This document shows positions 58,606-64,000 of a DNA stretch of 64,000 bases, one piece after another. This DNA is from Actinoplanes auranticolor (GTDB lineage: Bacteria > Actinomycetota > Actinomycetes > Mycobacteriales > Micromonosporaceae), in contig NZ_BOQL01000042.1 in assembly GCF_018332655.1 (NCBI RefSeq), positions 1-64,000 on the forward strand, in the 5' to 3' direction. Position 1 is the first letter of the stretch, and each line of letters begins with the position of its first letter. Made by a program: the position numbers and the translations under genes. A model generated the notes under the pieces. The model saw nothing but the letters and a program-made list of their open reading frames with translations. It did not search any database and had not been told where the DNA came from.

Positions 58606-59618
58606 GCGGCCTGCTCCGGCGTCCGGGTGACCGTGACCGTGATGCCCTCCCGAAGGTGCAACGCGGCGGCCGCGAGGGCGAACGCCAGCAGCGGGACGCC
58701 GGCCATCATCAGCACGTCGACCACGACGATGCCGGGCGTCACGGACCGCGCGAAGGTGATGTCGATGGCCTGCTCCAGCTGCCGCTGCGCCACCGGCACC
58801 GCGAGCAGCGGCGCGAGCAGCACCAGGATGCGGCGCCGGATCCCGGCGGGGATCCGCTGCAGGCCCGCCAGCAGCATCGCGCCGGCCGCGAGGAGCAGGG
58901 CGTCGGGCACGGTGACCAGGCCCAGAATCTGCGGCGGCGTCGGCCACAACGGGAGCAGGAGTGCACTCACCGCGGCCAGGACCAGGCCGCCGGTGAGCAC
59001 CGCGCCACCACGCCGGCCCAGGATCGCGACAGCCGGGCGGCCGTGCCGGGACAGCACCAGCAACGCCACCGTCAGCAGGGCCAGAGCCAGCGCCCAGGAC
59101 ATCCGGATCGCGCGGAACTCCTGGCTCGGCAGCCACACCGCGACGGCGGTGATCTCCACCAGCACCGCCACGACGGCCAGCGCTGTGGCCGTACGCCGGG
59201 CGGCGAGCAGCACGGCGACCACGACCGCGAGCCACGCCACCGAACGGGCGGCCACGTCGATCAGCAGGCCACCGTCCACGCCGAAGGCGCGCATCGGATC
59301 GCCGGACTCCCGGGCGTACAGCAGGCCGAAGATCAGCCGGCGGCAGGCGATCGCCGTGAGCAGCACCGCGCCGATCAGGCCGGCCACCGCGGCGGCGTCG
59401 CGCCAGGCGGACGTGCGCAGGGCCTGCGCGCCCCGGCCGAGACGCGCGAGGATGCCGGCCCGCAGCAGGTCGGCGGCCTCACCCAGGGCGGGCCGGCGCT
59501 GACCCGGCTCGGCTCCCTCCATCAGCACTCCCACCATCTCCTCCTCGTAGGCACGGCGGTGCGCCGACGGATAGACCGCCAGCAGGCGGCGGTACTGGAT
59601 CTCGAGCGGTGCGGTCAC
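58602..59618 (-). CDS. Polytopic membrane protein of PadR operon
   Basis: A 338-residue paralogue of the next gene's product. It starts with the same soluble motif (IQYRRLLAVYPSAHRRAYE and EEMVGVLM), then about eight hydrophobic helices. The GTG start overlaps the PadR stop (GTGA) and its stop overlaps the next start, so all three genes are tightly coupled. Presumably the two proteins form a membrane complex controlled by the PadR repressor. No transport motif is visible. Confidence 0.8.
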   Translation of the reverse strand: MTAPLEIQYRRLLAVYPSAHRRAYEEEMVGVLMEGAEPGQRRPALGEAADLLRAGILARLGRGAQALRTSAWRDAAAVAGLIGAVLLTAIACRRLIFGLLYARESGDPMRAFGVDGGLLIDVAARSVAWLAVVVAVLLAARRTATALAVVAVLVEITAVAVWLPSQEFRAIRMSWALALALLTVALLVLSRHGRPAVAILGRRGGAVLTGGLVLAAVSALLLPLWPTPPQILGLVTVPDALLLAAGAMLLAGLQRIPAGIRRRILVLLAPLLAVPVAQRQLEQAIDITFARSVTPGIVVVDVLMMAGVPLLAFALAAAALHLREGITVTVTRTPEQAA

Positions 59619-59959
59619 GCGGGCGCCCCTCCCAGGTCGTGCCGGGCACGCAGCCGGCCCTCGGCGAGGGTGGCCTGCTGGCGCAAGCGGCTGCTCTCGG
59701 CGGCCAGCCGCGTCTCCCCCACTCCGGTGAGCCGGTAGTAGCGGCGCAGCCGGGACTGCACGACCTCCTCGCGGTCGACCTCGATCAGGCCGTCGGTGCG
59801 CAGCCGGTCCAGCGCGGCGTAGAGGGTGCCCGCCCGCAGCCGGACCCGGCCGTCGGTCATCCGGGCCACGTCCTCGATCACGGCGTAACCGTGCTGGGGA
59901 CCAGCGGCCAGCGCGGTGAGCACGAGGAAGGTCGGCTCGCGCATCGGTGTGTCGGTCAT
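59615..59959 (-). CDS. PadR-family transcription regulator
   Basis: A 114-residue winged-helix repressor. The PadR core is clear: REPTFLVLTALAAGPQHGYAV, the RAGTLYAALDRLRTDGLIEV recognition helix and wing, and a C-terminal dimerisation helix. The ATG at 59959 was chosen; a longer frame upstream crosses the operator. A perfect inverted repeat with TATACC half-sites lies nine bases upstream of the start. The gene leads an operon with two membrane-protein genes, most likely its targets. Confidence 0.92.
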   Translation of the reverse strand: MTDTPMREPTFLVLTALAAGPQHGYAVIEDVARMTDGRVRLRAGTLYAALDRLRTDGLIEVDREEVVQSRLRRYYRLTGVGETRLAAESSRLRQQATLAEGRLRARHDLGGAPA

Positions 59960-59968
59960 GGCAGCAGC

Positions 59969-59989
59969 ATATACCGATGACAGGTATAT
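59969..59989. promoter_or_regulatory. PadR-type operator
   Basis: ATATACC (59969-59975), spacer GATGACA, GGTATAT (59983-59989): a perfect 7-base inverted repeat. The AT-rich half-sites stand out in this GC-rich DNA. It lies directly upstream of the padR start, fitting autoregulation. Confidence 0.7.
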
Positions 59990-60053
59990 ACGCCAAGCGG
60001 TTCGTACGCTGGAATCCGGGTAACCATCTGACACCGACACGAAGGAGCGCCGG

Positions 60054-60719
60054 ATGAGCGTGCCGTACTACCTGGCCGCGGAGACCGAGCCCAGCAAGCT
60101 GGGTGGCCTGACCGGCTGGGTGGCATCGGTCATCGAGTCGCTCGGCGAGGTCGGAGTGGGCCTGCTGGTGGCCCTGGAGAATCTGATCCCGCCCGTCCCC
60201 AGCGAGATCGTGCTGTCCATGGCGGGCTACCTGGCCAGCTCCGGCCGGGTCAACCTGGTCCTGGTCACCATCGCCGCCACCGCCGGCTCCGTGCTGGGCG
60301 CCCTGGCGCTCTACTGGCTCGGCCACGCGCTCGGCGAGGAGCGGCTGCGCCGCTGGCTGGACCGCATCCCGCTGGTCGACGCCGACGACCTCGACCTGGC
60401 CGACCGCTGGTTCGAGCGGCACGAGAAGAGCGCGGTCTTCTTCGGCCGGATGGCACCGGTGGTCCGCAGCCTGGTGTCCGTCCCGGCCGGCGCCAACCAC
60501 ATGAAGCTGGGCATGTTCACGCTGCTCACCACGCTCGGCAGCGGGCTGTGGAACTGCCTGTTCATCGGGGGCGGTTACGCGCTCGGTTCGCGGTGGCAGC
60601 AGCTCGAGAAGTACAGCAGCTACTTCGACTACGCGATCATGGCGTTCTTCGCGGTCGCGATCGGCAGCTGGGTGCTCAAGAAGCTGCGCAAACGGCGGCG
60701 CGCGACCGCGGATCGGTGA
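60054..60719 (+). CDS. DedA/SNARE-associated family membrane protein
   Basis: A 221-residue DedA-family protein with a GAAGGAGC ribosome site. Family hallmarks are GVGLLVALENLIPPVPSEIVLSMAGYLAS near the start and the FFGRMAPVVRSLVSVPAGANHM re-entrant segment with conserved arginine. A C-terminal helix is followed by KKLRKRRR. DedA proteins act as lipid-carrier (undecaprenyl phosphate) or phospholipid flippases using the proton gradient. It is divergent from padR and convergent with the chitinase gene. Confidence 0.92.
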   Translation: MSVPYYLAAETEPSKLGGLTGWVASVIESLGEVGVGLLVALENLIPPVPSEIVLSMAGYLASSGRVNLVLVTIAATAGSVLGALALYWLGHALGEERLRRWLDRIPLVDADDLDLADRWFERHEKSAVFFGRMAPVVRSLVSVPAGANHMKLGMFTLLTTLGSGLWNCLFIGGGYALGSRWQQLEKYSSYFDYAIMAFFAVAIGSWVLKKLRKRRRATADR

Positions 60720-60759
60720 GATCCACGGCCGCGCGCTTGTAACAGGGGAGAGACGGTGC

Positions 60760-61962
60760 CTAGAAACCTGCGCTGATCTTGGTGAAGGCCCAGTCGGACT
60801 GCGCGATGCCACTGCAGTTGGAGACCACGCCGCCACCGGCGCAGCCGCGGTCGCGGTTGACCGCCCAGAAGGTGAACCGGGCGAAGTTGTTGTTCTTCGC
60901 GTAGTCGCGGATCCGCGTCCACGTGTCGGTGCTGGTCAGCTCCTGCTGGTCGGACAGGCCGTTCATGCCGGAGATGCCCATGTGCGAGTACGCCTGCGCG
61001 TCGGTCCAGCCGAAGGTCGACTTGAGCTGGTTCTTCAGGCCCTCGGAGGCGCCGACCGTGCTGGCGTACATGTCCGCGCCGCCGCTGAAGTCGAACGGCA
61101 TCTGCGCGAAGATGTCGATGTCGGCGCCCATCGCCCTGGCCTGGTTGATCAGGCGGATGCCGTGGGCGTTGGGGCCGGTGGGCGTGGTGCCGAAGGTGAG
61201 GATCGTCTTCACCGACGGGTTCTTCTGCTTGACGATCTTCAGCGCGCCGACGATCCGGTCCGCGACCGTGTAGTTCTCGAACTCGTCGGTGTTCTCGATG
61301 TCGATGTCGATCGCCTTCAGGCCGAACGCGTCGATCACCTTCTGGTACGCCCCGGCGAGCAGCTCCGGCGTGGCGCAGTTCGGGCCGAGCTTGTTGCCGC
61401 TCCAACCACCGATGGACGGGACGACGTCGCCGCCGGCCGCCTTGATCGCCGCGATGGTGCTGGCGTGCACGCCGCCGGTCAGGCCACTCTCGCCGTCCCA
61501 GACCGGGTTGCAGCCGTTGGCCAGCACGAACGCGATGGTGAAGGCCTTGATGCCGGTGGCGTTCATGACCGTCGCCGGCGCCGGCGGGTTACCCCAGCCC
61601 GGGTAGATGTACGGCGCGGCCGCCATCTTGGTGCCGGTGACCGGGGGCGTGGTCGGGGGCGTGGTCGGCGGGGTGGTGGGCGGGGTGGTCGGGTCGACGA
61701 CGCCACCACAGGCGCCCTTGTCGGCCCAGACGCCCCACTGCCCGCTGGCCGTCGGGACCTCGCCCTGCGTCCACCACTTCGCGGTGTAGTTCTTCGCCTG
61801 GTAGGAGACGGTGTTGTCCTTGACGTAGACCGCCGAGGATCTCCACGCCGGGGCGCAGGCGACGGCGGCCGAGGCGCCCGGTGCGAGCAGCACGGTGGTG
61901 CCGGCCCCGGCCGCGGCCAGGACCACCGCGAGCGCGGCGACGTATCTCTTCTTCAGTTTCAT
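60760..61962 (-). CDS. Secreted chitinase, CBM5/12 plus GH18
   Basis: A 400-residue exported enzyme with a signal peptide to about residue 33 (ASAAVACAP). A CBM5/12 chitin-binding module follows (about 34-85, with AKWWTQGEVPTASGQWG), a (TTPP)n linker, then a GH18 domain from about 115. The catalytic motif reads KAIDIDIEN: the acid glutamate and both inner aspartates are kept, but the first Asp-Gly of the usual DGxDxDxE is Lys-Ala. Activity is therefore probable but the motif is atypical. It lies 29 bases downstream of a second chitinase gene, in one operon. Confidence 0.87.
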   Translation of the reverse strand: MKLKKRYVAALAVVLAAAGAGTTVLLAPGASAAVACAPAWRSSAVYVKDNTVSYQAKNYTAKWWTQGEVPTASGQWGVWADKGACGGVVDPTTPPTTPPTTPPTTPPVTGTKMAAAPYIYPGWGNPPAPATVMNATGIKAFTIAFVLANGCNPVWDGESGLTGGVHASTIAAIKAAGGDVVPSIGGWSGNKLGPNCATPELLAGAYQKVIDAFGLKAIDIDIENTDEFENYTVADRIVGALKIVKQKNPSVKTILTFGTTPTGPNAHGIRLINQARAMGADIDIFAQMPFDFSGGADMYASTVGASEGLKNQLKSTFGWTDAQAYSHMGISGMNGLSDQQELTSTDTWTRIRDYAKNNNFARFTFWAVNRDRGCAGGGVVSNCSGIAQSDWAFTKISAGF

Positions 61963-61991
61963 GGGGGGATGTCTCCAGTGGGGGCTGGTGA

Positions 61992-63242
61992 TCAGGGGAG
62001 GGTGGACAGGTGCGGCTTGACGGTGTTGGCCCAGCCGTTGCCGGCGGTCACGTCCCAGTTGATCGACCAGGTCATCGCGCCCCGGATGCCGGGGTAGGTA
62101 CGCGGCGGGCGGAAGGAACCGCAGTTGGTCCCGCGGGCCAGGCAGTCGAGGGCCTGGTTGACCACCGACGGCGCGACGTAGCCGCCGCCGGCCGCGCTGG
62201 TGGTGGCCGGCAGGCCGAGCGCGACCTGGTCGGGGCGCAGTCCGGCCTCGAGCTGGATGCAGGTCAGCGCGACCAGGAAGTTGACCGTGCCCTGGCCGTA
62301 CGCGGCGTTCTGGTCGCAGCCGAGCATCGCACCGGAGTTGTAGTACTGCGTGAAGACGACCGTGAGGATGTCCTTGATGTCCAGCGCGAGCTTGAAGTAC
62401 GAGCCGGCCGGGTTCTGCATGTCGATGGTCTGCGGAGCCATCGTGATGATCAGCTTCGACCCGGCCTTGGCGCGCAGGCTGCGCAGCGCCTGGGCCATGT
62501 ACGTCGGGTTCAGGCCGTTCTCGAGGTCGATGTCGACGCCGTCGAAGCCGTACGTCTGCATCAGCGACCAGACCGAGTTGGCGAAGTTCGTCGCGGCGGC
62601 CGCGTCGTTGACGGCGACCGAGCCCTTCTCACCGCCGACCGAGATGATGACCTTCTTGCCGCGCGCGTGCAGCGTCGCGATGTCGGCCTTGAACTGGTCG
62701 TTGGTGTAGCCGCCGACCGAGGCCGACAGGCCGGGGTCGATGGTGAAGGAGACCGCGCCGGGCGTGCTGGTGGCGTCCGCGAAGGCGACCGCGATCAGGT
62801 CGTAGGTGTTCGGCACCGCGGCGAGCTTGAGCTCGTTGGCCGGGTTGTCGAAGTTCTGCCAGTAGCCGGTGATGAAGCGCGCCGGCAGCGACCCGTTGCT
62901 CGGCGGCACCGTGGTCGGCGGTGTCGTCGGGGGCGTGGTGGGTGGCGTCGTGGGCGGGGTGGTGGGGGGCGTGGTCGGTGGCGTGGTGGTGCCGCCGTCG
63001 CAGGCCCCCTTGTCGGCCCAGACGCCCCACTGGCCGCTCGCGGTCGGGACCTCGTTGGTGGTCCACCACTTCGCGGTGTAGTTCTTCGACTGGTACGAGA
63101 CGGAGTTGTCCTTGACGTAGATCGCCGAGGAGCTCCACGCCGGGGCACAGGCCACAGCGGCGTTCGCGGAAGATCCTATGTAGACAGAGGAGCCGGTGGC
63201 CGCGAGCGCGGCGGATACGGCGAGGACCAGGGATCGGCGCAT
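61992..63242 (-). CDS. Secreted chitinase, CBM5/12 plus GH18
   Basis: A 416-residue exported chitinase. The ATG at 63242 is preceded by GGAAGG and opens the signal peptide (to about residue 28). The CBM5/12 module is nearly identical to that of the downstream chitinase, suggesting module duplication. A longer (TTPP)n linker and a GH18 domain follow, with a complete catalytic motif FDGVDIDLENG and FITGYWQNFDNPANELKL as the first strand. A DasR-like site lies about 60 bases upstream. First gene of the two-chitinase operon. Confidence 0.92.
   Translation of the reverse strand: MRRSLVLAVSAALAATGSSVYIGSSANAAVACAPAWSSSAIYVKDNSVSYQSKNYTAKWWTTNEVPTASGQWGVWADKGACDGGTTTPPTTPPTTPPTTPPTTPPTTPPTTVPPSNGSLPARFITGYWQNFDNPANELKLAAVPNTYDLIAVAFADATSTPGAVSFTIDPGLSASVGGYTNDQFKADIATLHARGKKVIISVGGEKGSVAVNDAAAATNFANSVWSLMQTYGFDGVDIDLENGLNPTYMAQALRSLRAKAGSKLIITMAPQTIDMQNPAGSYFKLALDIKDILTVVFTQYYNSGAMLGCDQNAAYGQGTVNFLVALTCIQLEAGLRPDQVALGLPATTSAAGGGYVAPSVVNQALDCLARGTNCGSFRPPRTYPGIRGAMTWSINWDVTAGNGWANTVKPHLSTLP
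62909..62989 (-). repeat. Tandem repeat coding for Thr-Pro linker
   Basis: About seven imperfect 12-base units coding for TTPP repeats between the chitin-binding and catalytic parts of the chitinase. Shorter arrays of the same unit occur at about 61640-61690 and 63820-63855 in the neighbouring enzymes. Confidence 0.8.
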
Positions 63243-63303
63243 GGGGGTGGGCCTTCCACGTCGAACAGTTAGGTTCATTGATTATTAGGACTGTTAACAG
63301 AAC

Positions 63304-63315
63304 TAGTCCAGACCC
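63304..63315. promoter_or_regulatory. Chitinase-promoter element, candidate DasR site
   Basis: TAGTCCAGACCC matches the Streptomyces chitinase direct-repeat element TGGTCCAGACCT at 10 of 12 positions, and the DasR consensus TGGTCTAGACCA at 9 of 12. It lies about 62 bases upstream of the chitinase start. Confidence 0.5.
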
Positions 63316-63319
63316 CCGG

Positions 63320-63341
63320 CACCTTAAAGTTCTTTAAGGTG
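63320..63341. promoter_or_regulatory. Perfect 22-base palindrome between chitinase and glucanase genes
   Basis: CACCTTAAAG (63320-63329), TT, CTTTAAGGTG (63332-63341), with arms that match exactly. It is AT-rich in the centre. It could be an operator for the chitinase operon or the terminator of the glucanase gene that ends at 63401 on the same strand. A two-base loop disfavours a simple RNA hairpin. Confidence 0.6.
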
Positions 63342-63400
63342 GTCGGGCCGGAGGCGCTGGTCACGCCCCCGGCCTTATGCCTACGTATTGAACGAAGTCG

Positions 63401-64000
63401 CTACCTGCGGAACTGGAGCCAGTTCACGTTGACGAAGTCCGCGGGCTGTCCACTGGTGAAGGTCAGGAAAACCGTGTGCCGCCCGGACACGTTCGCCACG
63501 TTGGCCGGAATCGACCGCCAGGACTGCCACCCGCCGGTGTTGGCGAGCGCGAAACTGCCGATCGGCGCGTTGCCGCGGCTGTCGATCCGGACCTCGACGA
63601 GACCGCTGACGCCGCCGCCCGCGCCCGAGGACACCCGGCCCACGAAGTCCCGCACCCCGCCGGTGCCGAAGTCGACGTTGTCGAACTGCAGCCAGTCCCC
63701 GTTGCCGATGGCGCCGACGTTCTGGCCACCCTCGGACGACGTCTCCTTGATCACCGACGACGCCGCGTTGTACGACTCGGCCTCGATCTGCGCGTACGCG
63801 TTGCGCACCCCACCGGCCGGCGGCGTCGTGGGCGGCGTGGTCGGCGGCGTGGTGCCACCGGAACCCGAGCGGTACACGGCCACGTAGTCGACCAGCATCG
63901 GCACGCCGGACCGGGTCGCCGCGGTGGGGCCACCACCGAACGCGGCCGGGAAGCCACCGCCCATGGCCACGTTCAGGATGATGAACACGCCGCGGTGGGT
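63401..64000 (-). CDS. GH16-type beta-glucanase with C-terminal CBM6 (partial)
   Basis: Only the C-terminal 199 or so residues are in the window; the gene continues past the right end. The visible part holds the last strands of a GH16 catalytic domain (FIILNVAMGGGFP, MLVDYVAVYR), a TTPP linker, then a CBM6 module (AYAQIEAESYNA to NVNWLQFRR) with VGAIGNGDWLQFDNVDFG. It is probably a secreted endo-beta-1,3-glucanase (laminarinase). Together with the two downstream chitinases it would attack fungal walls. Confidence 0.85.
   Translation of the reverse strand, partial: THRGVFIILNVAMGGGFPAAFGGGPTAATRSGVPMLVDYVAVYRSGSGGTTPPTTPPTTPPAGGVRNAYAQIEAESYNAASSVIKETSSEGGQNVGAIGNGDWLQFDNVDFGTGGVRDFVGRVSSGAGGGVSGLVEVRIDSRGNAPIGSFALANTGGWQSWRSIPANVANVSGRHTVFLTFTSGQPADFVNVNWLQFRR

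Noticed and set aside
62909..62989. Short regular repeats that could suggest a CRISPR or VNTR array
   Set aside because: The units are in-frame codons for a Thr-Pro linker in a secreted enzyme; there are no unique spacers and no cas genes.

Overview
The window is chromosomal DNA of a very GC-rich filamentous actinobacterium. Gene content points to Micromonosporaceae (an Actinoplanes-like genus): argS-lysA-hom-thrC order, several ECF sigma factors, PknB-type kinase, F420-reductase-like and HTTM genes, and large secreted glycan hydrolases with Thr-Pro linkers. Genus is inference; no rRNA is present. The window starts just after the end of thrC and stops inside a GH16 glucanase gene.

Layout. 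0-5.5 kb: core operon argS-lysA-hom-thrC on the minus strand. 5.6-7.1 kb: DUF3105 and DUF305 membrane-anchored proteins, then a tRNA-Arg(CCG). 7.3-12.9 kb: an accessory island, visibly AT-richer than its flanks, made of a small Bell-like protein, a 1034-residue STAND/NLR-like ATPase, and a broken tyrosine-recombinase gene. 12.9-20.1 kb: cation/proton antiporters of two families, each paired with an RCK_C (TrkA-C) subunit, with a NarL-type two-component pair between them and a truncated KtrA fragment at the edge. 20.2-25.6 kb: DUF4360 protein, a polytopic membrane protein and a secreted GH87-type alpha-1,3-glucanase. 25.8-41 kb: a run of small metabolic and regulatory genes (SDRs, HxlR, LysR, GlxA and MmyB regulators, Ser/Thr kinase, esterase, VOC protein). 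42.4-51.7 kb: a sigK-rskA locus with its fasciclin lipoprotein and molybdopterin oxidoreductase, plus two SigE-type sigma/membrane-partner pairs. 51.8-60.7 kb: glutathionylspermidine-synthase-like ligase with a lipoprotein, FabG-like SDR, GH13 enzyme with HTTM genes, a PadR operon and a DedA protein. 60.8-64 kb: two CBM5/12-GH18 chitinases and the end of a GH16 beta-glucanase.

The most interesting system is the pair at 7695-11183. The small protein ends in a motif (VQVGDNPNMTINF) strikingly like the core of human RIPK3 RHIM, and the adjacent NLR-like ATPase carries a matching motif (VQVGDGPQMHVHM) near its N-terminus. This is the arrangement expected for amyloid-templated signalling: the NLR senses a trigger through its C-terminal repeats, oligomerises, and seeds the small putative membrane-active effector. 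It sits between a tRNA gene and an integrase relic, consistent with an acquired defence or cell-death module.

A second coherent signal is a set of SigK-type promoters. CCATCC-N15-CCGAAT occurs twice and a looser copy once, upstream of sigK, of the DUF4383 gene and of the fasciclin gene, which outlines a local auto-regulated SigK regulon. Secreted alpha-1,3-glucanase, two chitinases and a beta-glucanase together suggest attack on fungal cell walls.
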